From Acidobacteria bacterium Ga0077553 (lineage in GTDB: Bacteria > Acidobacteriota > Terriglobia > Bryobacterales > Bryobacteraceae): a stretch of 35,453 nt of DNA. Both the position numbers and the translations under genes were made by a program. This document shows positions 16,586 to 24,476 of the stretch, piece after piece; position 1 is the stretch's first letter, and each line of letters opens with the position of its first letter. Location: NCBI GenBank assembly GCA_001464575.1, contig LNFE01000277.1, forward strand, positions 1 to 35,453. The letters run 5' to 3'. A model generated the notes under the pieces. The model was not told the origin of the DNA, ran no database searches, and worked only from the letters and a program-made list of their open reading frames with translations.

Positions 16586-19500
16586 TCAAGCCCCCAGCAA
16601 CTCTACTGCCGGCCAGTCCACCAAGGCGGTTGTGGTCGCCAGGGCCGCGATGTCGATCTCGGAGGGCGTATAGGTGGTGAAGCCGTTGGCGTTCAGGTCG
16701 TCCAGAATGGAGTTCCGCTGCGAGGTGACCCAGGTATCCGCCAACGCGGACAGCACATAATCGTTGTTCACCAATTGTCCGGAATAGGCGCCGCTGATGT
16801 TGATTGTGAGGGTGTCGCCGCTGATGGCCGAGGTGACGCTGTAGCGCGTATCCACGGACGCCGCCGTATAGTTGAAGCCGGTGGAGAAGCCGGCGGCGAA
16901 CAGCAGCTCGACCAGCGGCACGCCATTCACCATCAAGGGGTGACGCGGAATGGGCGTAATCCGGAAACCCGTCAAGGCGTTCGGCACCATGTCGGGGTCG
17001 TTGGCGGTCTTGTCCTTGTTCGGAACGTTCACGCCCCACAGTGCCGCGTTGGAATCGAGCCACACTGGTTCAATCGAAACGCTGGCGATGTACTGAACGT
17101 AGGCGCCATTCGGACCGGCCACCTGCAGCGCGATGGTGTGGAACGACTGTACGTTCGTCAGATCCATCGGCGCGATGTTCAACGTCGGATTCCACACCTG
17201 TGTGGCGCTAAACGGTTGGTCATCGTCGGAGAGATATAGATAGGGATCTGTCCCGCTGACCGTGGTGGGATTGTAGCTCGACACCGTGTCCGGCACGGCA
17301 TACACAGAGGAGCCCGACAACGCCCACTCGCCGTTGTTGGCCGGGATGGTGCTGTTGGTGAGAATCACGAACTCGTCGGCATCCACGAGCCAATCGATGC
17401 CTGTCGGTGGTGGTGTAGGTGAGAGTCCGCTGGTCACCGACGCGCCGATCACGTTGGTGTTATCCGGTTGCACCGCTGGCGCGGCCACCCGCCTCCGCGG
17501 CATCGCATTCATCATGGGCCGGCGGTTCTGGCGAACGCTTTCGAGAGTCTTTGTTGTGGAGCCAGCCGGCTGGGGAAGGAACTGTTTCTGGAAGTCGAGC
17601 CATCCCACGGGCGGCGGCGGATTCTGGCTGGCGCCAAAGTTGATTGTGAAGGACACCACGTCCAGATCCACGTGCGCCGTGCCGCCGAACGCCGGTCCCC
17701 ACACCAGCAGATCCGCCCCGACATGCACCGTGATTGTGAAGATGCCTAGGCTGACGGAACAGCCGATGGTGACATAGGCCTCGCCTTGGTAATGGAACGG
17801 CGACCAAGCCAACAGAATGTCGATGCCCGCACCGAACCATGCGCTGATCGGCCCGGACTTCCAGGTCGCCAGCATCGAGATGCCGGCCATCATCATGGCT
17901 GGCGTCAGTGCGAAATAGGCTTGGCCGGTGACCTGAAACGGGCCTAGGCCAAAGTTCATGCCCAGCCGTTGTACGTCCGGATAGTACTCGGGCTTGTTCG
18001 TAAAGAACGGACTGTAGCCGCCGACGGTAACGACGAAGTCGCCCTTGTGTTCCCCGGAAAACCAGGTGTAGAACGCGAATCCGCCTTGCAGATGAACGAA
18101 GCCGCCGTATATGAAAGAGGCGGGGGACAGCTTTCCGGCTACCGCCAACAATCCGCTCGACTGCGTGTAGGAGGCGATGATGTCGATCTCAATGTAGGCG
18201 ATGGGCGCCGGATCTTCCGGGGGGAAGGTCATCGAGCACGAGCCCAATAGCCCGATCTGGAGATCCACCCCGAAGGAGACGGTCAACAACGCAAAGGCGT
18301 CGATCATCTCAAATTCACCGGGCTCATCGAGAAACCACTTCTCGAGTTGCGGCAGCACGGACGACATCGTATCGCTCGGCGTTGCACCCTGCGCCGGCGC
18401 ATTACTCGGCAGCAGAATATAGCCGGACAACTGATCGATGGTCGGCAGAATCAGCGTGCGATTGATGCCGAAGCCGCCGGCGAATCCCGTGACAAACAGA
18501 AAGGGAGGTCCGCCTAATGGGATCTTCACCGCGGCGTACAGGAAGAAGGATGCCGGGTAGTGTTTGCCGTTGTTGGTGTATTCCGGCGTATATCCGCCCA
18601 ACGCCTTCAATCCGAAGGAGCCGGCCTGACAGGCGACCTCGCCGTAGTAGTTGACGACCCCGGAGGTGACGACCTTGAGAAACGCGCCGGAGATGGAAAA
18701 GCCACCCTTCTGGAAGCCCATCGACAGGCCTTCCAAATCAAACTCGACGGTGTTGCCCGCGGGAGATCCCGGCAGAGGCAGTGGAAAGGTGATCGTTAAC
18801 CCTTCCAGATCCATCGTGAACCCGCCGAGCGTAAAGCCGGCCGAAAGCCCAAAGGTCGCCTCGCCTCCGCTATAGTTCAGCCCGACCTTCTGCAAATTCA
18901 CTGGACCGAAGGCTTTGTTGACATCGATCCAATGCACTGAAGTTGCCGGCGGTGTCGTCGTCGCTGGCAGATACTGCGCGGGCGTCGTCGATGCCGGAGC
19001 CGCCGGCAGCGCCATCGGCAAGGCGAAATTGTTCATCATCTCGCCGGATTTCGTCATCGCAGCCGTCAGCGCAAAGCCGCCCTGGCTCAAATTGAAGGTC
19101 TGTTGGTTGCCGGCAGCGGTTATTGTGTAGTTGTTCGCGTTCTTCGCGTTCGGATCGTTCCGCGTGTAAAGAGGATTGGCGCTGGCCGTGACTTGCGGAA
19201 TCGAGAACTGCTGTCCAGTGGTGGAATTCGTGTAGGAGAAGCCGACTTTCGTGAGCACGATCTGGTTGAAGCCATCGATTTTGCCCACCACCGGCAGATC
19301 CTTGAACGCCAGTTCGGTTTCGATCGCGGCGCCCACAACATAGGGGTTCCCGGTCGCCGGCGCCGGGTTCTGCAGAATCGTGTCGGCGAAGAAGGTCAGG
19401 GTAATGGTCTTGCCTTCCACCTCCAAATCGAACTTCGCCGCAAAGCCCAGTTCCGTGCTTCCTCCCGTGCCGGAGGCGGGGCTGGTCTGAATCACTTGGC

Positions 19501-19738
19501 CGGCGATGTAATCGATCTTGGCTTCCAGATTCAGTTCCGGCGGCAGTTGGACCGTAACGCTGAACTGCTGGCCGACATACTGCAGGAAAGCGCCGATATG
19601 GATGTCGGCGGTCTGGACACAGCCGTTGAACGTGTAGACCGTCTCCGTCGCCTGCTTATCGATTTCGGCGGCAAGTGACACCGGCACCGATCCGATGGTC
19701 AGGTCCAGGCCCAGCGTAATGTCAACAGTGGTCGGCAT
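16586..19738 (-). CDS. DUF6603-type giant beta protein
   Basis: The product is 1050 aa. Residues ~280-720 carry the DUF6603-like core: GGFTMDLEGLTITFPLPLPG, GGFAFYTWFSGEHKGDFVVT, VGGYSPFFTNKPEYYPDVQR, YFALTPAMMMAGISMLATW, ISAWFGAGIDILLAWSPFHY and GADLLVWGPAFGGTAHVDLD. The amphipathic alternation is extreme, suggesting long beta-sheet or barrel/prism architecture. A Pro/Arg-rich linker (~735-765) leads to a C-terminal ~280-residue beta domain with NGVPLVELLFAAGFSTGFNY. The N-terminal 250 residues resemble the neighbouring 161-aa and 378-aa proteins (an LPPEL motif near residue 95). There is no signal peptide. It starts one base after the previous stop. DUF6603 has no known function. Assignment is from memory of the family pattern and would be settled by a profile search. 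Confidence 0.8.
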   Translation of the reverse strand: MPTTVDITLGLDLTIGSVPVSLAAEIDKQATETVYTFNGCVQTADIHIGAFLQYVGQQFSVTVQLPPELNLEAKIDYIAGQVIQTSPASGTGGSTELGFAAKFDLEVEGKTITLTFFADTILQNPAPATGNPYVVGAAIETELAFKDLPVVGKIDGFNQIVLTKVGFSYTNSTTGQQFSIPQVTASANPLYTRNDPNAKNANNYTITAAGNQQTFNLSQGGFALTAAMTKSGEMMNNFALPMALPAAPASTTPAQYLPATTTPPATSVHWIDVNKAFGPVNLQKVGLNYSGGEATFGLSAGFTLGGFTMDLEGLTITFPLPLPGSPAGNTVEFDLEGLSMGFQKGGFSISGAFLKVVTSGVVNYYGEVACQAGSFGLKALGGYTPEYTNNGKHYPASFFLYAAVKIPLGGPPFLFVTGFAGGFGINRTLILPTIDQLSGYILLPSNAPAQGATPSDTMSSVLPQLEKWFLDEPGEFEMIDAFALLTVSFGVDLQIGLLGSCSMTFPPEDPAPIAYIEIDIIASYTQSSGLLAVAGKLSPASFIYGGFVHLQGGFAFYTWFSGEHKGDFVVTVGGYSPFFTNKPEYYPDVQRLGMNFGLGPFQVTGQAYFALTPAMMMAGISMLATWKSGPISAWFGAGIDILLAWSPFHYQGEAYVTIGCSVSLGIFTITVHVGADLLVWGPAFGGTAHVDLDVVSFTINFGASQNPPPPVGWLDFQKQFLPQPAGSTTKTLESVRQNRRPMMNAMPRRRVAAPAVQPDNTNVIGASVTSGLSPTPPPTGIDWLVDADEFVILTNSTIPANNGEWALSGSSVYAVPDTVSSYNPTTVSGTDPYLYLSDDDQPFSATQVWNPTLNIAPMDLTNVQSFHTIALQVAGPNGAYVQYIASVSIEPVWLDSNAALWGVNVPNKDKTANDPDMVPNALTGFRITPIPRHPLMVNGVPLVELLFAAGFSTGFNYTAASVDTRYSVTSAISGDTLTINISGAYSGQLVNNDYVLSALADTWVTSQRNSILDDLNANGFTTYTPSEIDIAALATTTALVDWPAVELLGA

Positions 19739-19739
19739 G

Positions 19740-20225
19740 TTAGGACGTCGTGTTCGCGGTCAAGGAGATCGAGAGGCTTTCGATGTTCAGCCAGTTTGCA
19801 AGTTCGGGGGGCAGGGGAATGAGGCCCTGGGTCGGGTCCTGTTCGGTCAGGCCCACGCTGATCGAAAACAGCGTGTGCTGCGAACTGGAGTTGACGACGA
19901 AGTTCCCAATAGTGATTTCCGCCGTACTTTGAGGGGTGAACGACCCGGGGCCGCTGATGATACCTGGGAAAGCCTGTTGCAACAGAGGTAGCGCGGAGTT
20001 TTGCGACAGATCGCCAGAGCCGAGCTTATTTTCGATGAAGCCGATAATGTCGCCTAGATTGATGGTGATGGGCGGATCACCGGGATTGAGATCCAGCTTG
20101 AACAGAAAGCCGTTTTGGACGCCGTCCGAGGCATCGCTTTGCCCTGACGTGATTTCCGAGGCCAGCGGAATCACTTCGCCGCCCACCATCACTTTTGCCT
20201 TGAAGGAGAACTTCGTGCTCGACAT
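19740..20225 (-). CDS. 161-aa protein related to DUF6603 N-terminal segments
   Basis: The product is 161 aa, starting SSTKFSFKAKVMVGGEVIPL and ending LPPELANWLNIESLSISLT. The layout (strands, an INLGDIIGFIENKLG helix, strands, an 'LPPEL' turn and final strands) repeats a pattern seen in the N-terminal part of the DUF6603 protein that follows one base later, and in the divergent 378-aa protein. It probably is a stand-alone copy of that module, a partner or cap. No signal peptide, catalytic motif or membrane segment is seen. It starts 19 bases after the nuclease-like gene stop. Confidence 0.75.
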   Translation of the reverse strand: MSSTKFSFKAKVMVGGEVIPLASEITSGQSDASDGVQNGFLFKLDLNPGDPPITINLGDIIGFIENKLGSGDLSQNSALPLLQQAFPGIISGPGSFTPQSTAEITIGNFVVNSSSQHTLFSISVGLTEQDPTQGLIPLPPELANWLNIESLSISLTANTTS

Positions 20226-20244
20226 AGGGGCATGGGCCTCGCGG

Positions 20245-21169
20245 TTAGAACGACACGCTCATGGGCAGGTGATCGCTCACGATCCGGGCTGCATTGAAGG
20301 TAGCCGCCGGACTAGTCCCATAGGTTGGAGCATTGCCGACCAAGTCCACCACCAGCACCGGAGGGGCATTGACCAGCGTGGGCAGGACCGTGAGGATATT
20401 GTCGTAGGGCTGACTTAAGTACTTGTCGCCTCCGACGCCGCCTGCGTTAAAGGATTTCAGCAGACTCGTCTTCGTGCCGTTGGCAAGCGTTATGGCGTAA
20501 GGCGGTTTCAGATCGGCGAAGCCAAAAATCTGCCGCTGCTTCGACTGGGAACCCACCTTATAGTAGTTTTTCGGATCGCAATTGAAGTCGCCGCCCAAGC
20601 ATGTGTCCTCTTTGGGATTTATGGCGGTTTGGTTAATCTGGGCCACATCATTGAGGGCGTTGGTGAATGCCACGGCATTGCGGTAATCGCTGGGCGGCGA
20701 GGAGGTCGGCCCGTGAATGCCGATCAGATTCAGTGGCCGCACAGGATTGGTGCCGACTCGATTGAAGCGAGCCCACATCGCCGTGCGCGGCAGCAGGAAA
20801 GTGTTGGCGGTATCGCGCATGGCGGCGGCGCTCACGTACGTCAAACTCACGGTGTTATAGATCACTCCCACGGTCTCCCGGGGGCCGATTACTTTGGGCG
20901 GCACATAATCGTAAACATAGGCGGCGTTGGCGCTGACTACTGTATTCATCGCCGCTTTCAGCGTTTCCGCCGGAGACCAGTTCAATAATCAGCAGCGCAT
21001 CAACCGGGGTCGTCGACGTGGCCCCACCCCACACCGCATCGCCCGTGGCGACCTTGACCACGTAGTCATTCAAATTGTTGCCCAAACCATTTGCGACGGA
21101 GGTGGCGTTCATCTTGTTGTTCAGCTTCGAGCTCCCCAGCTTGAAGATGTTCCAATAGATGATCTTCAT
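20245..21169 (-). pseudogene. Endonuclease/exonuclease/phosphatase-family gene with one frameshift
   Basis: The start is taken at 21169 (MKIIYWNIFKLGSSKLNN), with GGAGG eleven bases upstream. The first ~65 codons run to DALLIIELVSGG in one frame; from about 20970 the protein continues in another frame as ETLKAAMNTVVSANAAYVYD. Removing one G in GGCGGAAACG restores a continuous ~307-aa protein. Family hallmarks: the N-terminal ILYWN-type strand, IIE as metal ligand region, IGIHGPTSSP, GGDFNCDP (the GDFN motif) and a final VSDHLPMSVSF (the SDH catalytic motif). The product would be a Mg-dependent phosphodiesterase or nuclease. It is the first gene of the ten-gene operon and has no signal peptide. 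A sequencing indel is possible because both halves are otherwise intact. Confidence 0.8.
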
Positions 21170-21248
21170 TCGTGGTGTTCCTCCCGCCCGACTCACGCCC
21201 ACCTCAGGCAAGAATCCGCGTCATGTTATTGAAACAATTTCGCCGAAC

Positions 21249-21264
21249 TCTGAATGATTTCAGA
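21249..21264. promoter_or_regulatory. Inverted repeat in operon leader (possible operator)
   Basis: TCTGAA-TGAT-TTCAGA is a perfect 6-bp inverted repeat about 80 bases upstream of the operon start codon. It could bind a dimeric regulator or form a small hairpin in the leader RNA. Nothing in the sequence proves either. Confidence 0.25.
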
Positions 21265-21302
21265 CAAAGTTTTTGAAAGCTGGCATGAAAACGCCAAGAA
21301 AA

Positions 21303-21326
21303 GTCAGCCCGAAGGCAAAGGCTGAC
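21303..21326 (-). promoter_or_regulatory. Leader hairpin with T-rich tail at 5' end of the minus operon transcript
   Basis: GTCAGCC (21303-21309) pairs with GGCTGAC (21320-21326). Read on the minus strand the stem is followed directly by TTTTCTT, so it looks like an intrinsic terminator placed upstream of the operon. Just behind the predicted promoter at 21335-21363 it would act as an attenuator or a protective 5' hairpin. The 7-bp stem is modest. Confidence 0.4.
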
Positions 21327-21334
21327 AGAACAAA

Positions 21335-21363
21335 ATCCTATCAAGCATCCAGAAACAAATCAA
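21335..21363 (-). promoter_or_regulatory. Candidate sigma70-type promoter of the ten-gene operon
   Basis: On the minus strand TTGATT (-35, 21363-21358) and TAGGAT (-10, 21340-21335) are separated by exactly 17 bases, in an AT-rich island within GC-rich DNA. Each box matches four of six consensus positions. Transcription would begin near 21328 and read through the hairpin into the nuclease-like gene. Confidence 0.45.
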
Positions 21364-21429
21364 CACAATTTTTGTGGCTTAATTTATCCGGAATGTGCTG
21401 TATACTGGCGTCGCCTACTGGGTAATATT

Positions 21430-22566
21430 ATGCCTTCCTGGACCTTTCTCGATGACTACGGAACCCAGTATCCGGCGCTCGCCGCTTCGTTCCTGGGGAT
21501 GCTCAGCTTCTCCAATCACACCCTGACGGGAACATCGTTTACCGGTGATCTCGATGTCAGCGCCAGCGGCGTCGCTTTGTCTACAATCGCGGCCCTTACC
21601 GGGGTGTCTTCCATCCCGATTGCCGGACAAGTCACCAACTCCAGCAGCACGTTGACCGTCACGCTCGCCGCAACCGATGGCAGTGCGCTTATGGCCGGTC
21701 TGGCGCAATCGGTCCCGCTGATCGGACGGCAAATCTCCAGCGCGGGTCTCTCGATCAACACCATCGTGACCCCGCAGGACTCAACCGACACCGGCCCTCA
21801 AACGGATGTCTTTGACTTCACGGTGACGCTGACCATCAACTCGTCCAGCTCGATTACGCTCACCACCCAGGTCCCGATGCACGGCGGCCTGTTCACGCTT
21901 GATGGGACGTTTCAAAACATGGGAGTTAGCCTCAACGATCTGGGATTCCTGGTGGGCAAATTAGCGAGTGGCAATCAATGGTTCCCCTCGTCGCAGTTGG
22001 GTCCCTATTATCAGGGGGGGCCAGCGTTGAGCTTGTTAGGTCTCTCGCTGACGCTGTTCGTGAATCTCTCCCCACTGCGGATCGCAGTCAGTTCTGTCAG
22101 CATCGGCGTTGGCATCACGGGCATTGATCTGACGGGCCAGAAGCTATATCTCAGCCCGATTGGGGTCTGGGCGATCGTTGAGGACCCCGCCAACAACCCT
22201 TCTGTCGACTGGGCGATTGAGGGCTCGATCGCGCTGTGCAACTATGCCCGGCCCGGGCAGTATCAGAATCCTGATTTCGCCTTCGACTTTGCGATGGATC
22301 TGACCAGCTTCTCGATTTCGGGCCAGTTGGAAAATAAGCAGAACCTGACGGTGGCCACCATGATGCAAGACCTTCTGGGCCAAGGCGTCGACATCGGCCT
22401 GCCGCCCCAACTGACGATCGACAAGTTCGACTTCGAGGCAGCGGCAGATCTTTCCACCGGCCAACTGACGGAGTTCTCGACGGATGTTGCCATGTCCGGC
22501 GGCTTCGGCTTGTTCTCGCAGTTTGACCTCGAAGAGATCAGCATCTCCTTCTCCTATTCGAACTAG
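21430..22566 (+). CDS. 378-aa beta-rich protein resembling the N-terminal part of DUF6603 proteins
   Basis: The product is 378 aa, divergently transcribed from the operon. A TATACT -10-like box lies at 21401-21406, but no clear -35 or Shine-Dalgarno sequence is seen; the ATG at 21430 is the first in frame. The sequence alternates hydrophobic and polar residues (FDFTVTLTINSSSSITLTTQ, GPALSLLGLSLTLFVNLSPL). It has a helix plus LPP turn (MMQDLLGQGVDIGLPPQLTI) and stops at EEISISFSYSN. That ending corresponds to where DUF6603 proteins go on into their core: compare KVGFSYTNSTTGQQ in the 1050-aa protein. I infer a free-standing N-terminal module that works with the operon products. There is no signal peptide and no catalytic motif. 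Confidence 0.75.
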   Translation: MPSWTFLDDYGTQYPALAASFLGMLSFSNHTLTGTSFTGDLDVSASGVALSTIAALTGVSSIPIAGQVTNSSSTLTVTLAATDGSALMAGLAQSVPLIGRQISSAGLSINTIVTPQDSTDTGPQTDVFDFTVTLTINSSSSITLTTQVPMHGGLFTLDGTFQNMGVSLNDLGFLVGKLASGNQWFPSSQLGPYYQGGPALSLLGLSLTLFVNLSPLRIAVSSVSIGVGITGIDLTGQKLYLSPIGVWAIVEDPANNPSVDWAIEGSIALCNYARPGQYQNPDFAFDFAMDLTSFSISGQLENKQNLTVATMMQDLLGQGVDIGLPPQLTIDKFDFEAAADLSTGQLTEFSTDVAMSGGFGLFSQFDLEEISISFSYSN

Positions 22567-22643
22567 GCCGCGGGAACCTCGGGACTCGACGCAACCCAAC
22601 GTGGATCAGGAGGGAGCTCGCCGCGGTCCCGTTGCCGGACGGG

Positions 22644-23120
22644 CTAGCGGATCGGCCACTCGATCGCCCAATGGGTGGGCGTCTCGCTCGTGATGATGGC
22701 GCCTAGTCGCACGTTAAAACGTAGCGATCCGCCGTTCGATTTGGCGATACTGGCGCGCATAGGTTTTCCTGCGGCGTGGGCGGCCGCAACAAGGCTCTGC
22801 ACAAGCGTTGAGCCTAAGCCTTTCCCGCGAGCGGCGGGGACGAAAGCAAGGTCGACGATCCGCTGCCCTTCCTCCTGGTCATATAGCCAGACATAGCCAA
22901 AGGGCACGTCCGACTCCTCCACTATTTTCAGACCGCCGGCCCCGTACTGAGCGGAATAGCCGGCATGCCAACCTTCGAACTGTATTTTGATGAGTTGGGA
23001 GCGGAGGGGGGAATCGGGTAGGAATTGCAGCTCCAAAGCGGGTCCGGCGGCCGCGAAGACCTGGAAAAGGAAATCGCGGTCGCCGGGGGTTGCGTCACGG
23101 AGCTGAATCGGCAGATTCAT
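22644..23120 (-). CDS. GNAT-family N-acetyltransferase
   Basis: The product is 158 aa, the usual GNAT length. The acetyl-CoA binding motif A is clear: VDLAFVPAARGKGLGSTLVQ (R/Q-x-x-G-x-G/A type), followed by an alpha-helix and a motif B-like end (NGGSLRFNVRLGAI). The N-terminus IQLRDATPGDRDFLFQVFAA is typical. It would transfer an acetyl group to an amine of unknown identity in the cytosol. It is the last gene after two tail-collar genes, with 27 bases between. GNAT genes are frequent next to MdpB-type collar genes in other bacteria as far as I recall, so a role in modifying or immunising against their activity is possible but unproven. Confidence 0.85.
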   Translation of the reverse strand: MNLPIQLRDATPGDRDFLFQVFAAAGPALELQFLPDSPLRSQLIKIQFEGWHAGYSAQYGAGGLKIVEESDVPFGYVWLYDQEEGQRIVDLAFVPAARGKGLGSTLVQSLVAAAHAAGKPMRASIAKSNGGSLRFNVRLGAIITSETPTHWAIEWPIR

Positions 23121-23147
23121 TCGTGGGTTGAACGTCGGGCTGACGAT

Positions 23148-23672
23148 TTAATTGTGGGGCGGGAAGATGCCCGTCAACGAAATGATGTAGTTGCAAGCCA
23201 GGTAAGGCTGGCGGTTCTCGTGTGGAAAATTCCCACCCGCTTCGCCCACACTAACGCCGCCAAGTGCGGCATCGGCAGAGGCGGGCGCGTCGTAATTATT
23301 CCCGGCGCCAAGAATGTTGCCGCCAGGTCTGGACTGGGTAGCTCCTTCGTTGCGGACGGCCACCTTGACTGGATGGCTGTGGGCCGCTATCGCGCCGGTC
23401 GAAAGGGCCACCGTCTCCAGTCCGCCTACCTGCCCAAGAACGTACGGCGACAAGCCAGGGCCGGGGCCGGAGCCAGCGTGCACCGGGGCACGTCCCCGGA
23501 GGTCCGGCAAGGCAAAGGTAACCTGGCCGTCGCCGCCGTAGGTCGTGCCGAGGATCGCGAAGAGCGCCTCATGGTCAGCGATGGAAAGCAGCGCGCCGTT
23601 GCAGAAAGCCCAGTTGAGCGGAGCGTAGTTGCCGCCAAAGAGAATGATCTGGCCGATAAATGGATCGCTCAT
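23148..23672 (-). CDS. Phage tail collar (microcystin-dependent, MdpB-like) protein, copy 2
   Basis: The product is 174 aa. The N-terminal collar domain is classic: FIGQIILFGGNYAPLNWAFC, NGALLSIADHEALFAILGTT, YGGDGQVTFALPDLRGRAPV. After a variable middle (TGAIAAHSHPVKVAVRNEGA) comes the standard C-terminus ENRQPYLACNYIISLTGIFP. A GAGAGG ribosome binding site lies about nine bases before the ATG. It is a tandem paralogue of the next gene upstream, with the same length. Collar-domain proteins of this group form short trimeric fibres in phage tails, but free-standing bacterial copies have no settled function. There are no other phage genes nearby, so this is not prophage evidence. Confidence 0.92.
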   Translation of the reverse strand: MSDPFIGQIILFGGNYAPLNWAFCNGALLSIADHEALFAILGTTYGGDGQVTFALPDLRGRAPVHAGSGPGPGLSPYVLGQVGGLETVALSTGAIAAHSHPVKVAVRNEGATQSRPGGNILGAGNNYDAPASADAALGGVSVGEAGGNFPHENRQPYLACNYIISLTGIFPPHN

Positions 23673-23693
23673 TTTCTATTCCTCTCGATGGGG

Positions 23694-24215
23694 CTAGCCG
23701 CGCGACGGGAAGACACCGACCAATGCGATGATGTAGTTCACCGCAAGGTAGGGCTGGCGGTTCTCATGGGGCAAGTTGCCACCGGCGGGACCTGAACTGA
23801 CACCGCCGAGTGCGGCGTCTGCCGAAGCCGGCGAATCGTAGATGGTGGCGGCGCCGAGGACGTTTCCACCGGGACGATTTTGGGGGGTGTTGGACTCATT
23901 GGAAACAGCAACGGTTACTGGATGGGTGTGGGTAGGGATTTCCGCTGGCACAAGAGTGTGGGATTCCTGTCCACCCATCTCTCCCTCCTGGTAGGCGGTC
24001 AGGCCGAGGCCCTGGCCCATTCCGATGGGGACACGACCGCGCAGATCGGGAAGACCGAAAGTGACGCGCCCGTCGCCCCCATACATCGTTCCCAGAATCG
24101 AAAACAGCGCGGAGTTCTTTTGAATCGCCATTAGGCTGCCATCGCAGAAAGCCCATCCCTTCGGCGGGAAATTGCCGCCGAAAATCATGATTTGACCGAG
24201 AAACGGATCAGACAT
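23694..24215 (-). CDS. Phage tail collar (microcystin-dependent, MdpB-like) protein, copy 1
   Basis: The product is 173 aa, the first gene of a three-gene minus-strand unit. Key blocks: FLGQIMIFGGNFPPKGWAFC, DGSLMAIQKNSALFSILGTM, YGGDGRVTFGLPDLRGRVPI, AEIPTHTHPVTVAVSNES and the end ENRQPYLAVNYIIALVGVFP. The ribosome binding site AGGGAG sits seven bases before the ATG. It differs from copy 2 mainly in the middle (residues ~80-130), where these proteins vary. The GxG-HTHP motif is kept in both. The gene pair is convergent with the 378-aa gene of the DUF6603 cluster and divergent from the giant adhesin gene, so it may share its regulation with neither. Confidence 0.93.
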   Translation of the reverse strand: MSDPFLGQIMIFGGNFPPKGWAFCDGSLMAIQKNSALFSILGTMYGGDGRVTFGLPDLRGRVPIGMGQGLGLTAYQEGEMGGQESHTLVPAEIPTHTHPVTVAVSNESNTPQNRPGGNVLGAATIYDSPASADAALGGVSSGPAGGNLPHENRQPYLAVNYIIALVGVFPSRG

Positions 24216-24398
24216 TAAGTTCTCCCTAGATATGTTAAATTTGGGCCGTTGTTTTGCGCCCCGCCCAAGATGGTTCAGTAATGGCCCGCTACGAGTTGCC
24301 GAGCACTACCCCGAAAAGATACAGGATATATGCCCTGCAACTCAAGCGGAGATTGCATGATTCCGTAGTTTTTAACTCGCAATTCTGTTATTTCCGGA

Positions 24399-24426
24399 TT
24401 GAGGGCGCGGTGGCCTGTGGTAAAGT
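24399..24426 (+). promoter_or_regulatory. Candidate promoter of the secreted giant protein
   Basis: TTGAGG (24399-24404) and TAAAGT (24421-24426) are spaced by 16 bases; each matches four of six consensus positions. A start near 24433 leaves a leader of about 45 bases before the ATG at 24477. Confidence 0.4.
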
Positions 24427-24476
24427 CGATTTTTTGGTTTGAGTTGGTAACGGGATTCATGTTTCGGGAGCTCTTC

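Noticed and set aside
23025..23795. 256-codon plus-strand open frame across the tail-collar genes
   Set aside because: It is antisense to two unmistakable collar-domain proteins and spans their intergenic gap.
22644..24215. Prophage
   Set aside because: Only collar-domain proteins are phage-like. There are no capsid, terminase, portal, sheath or lysis genes in the window.
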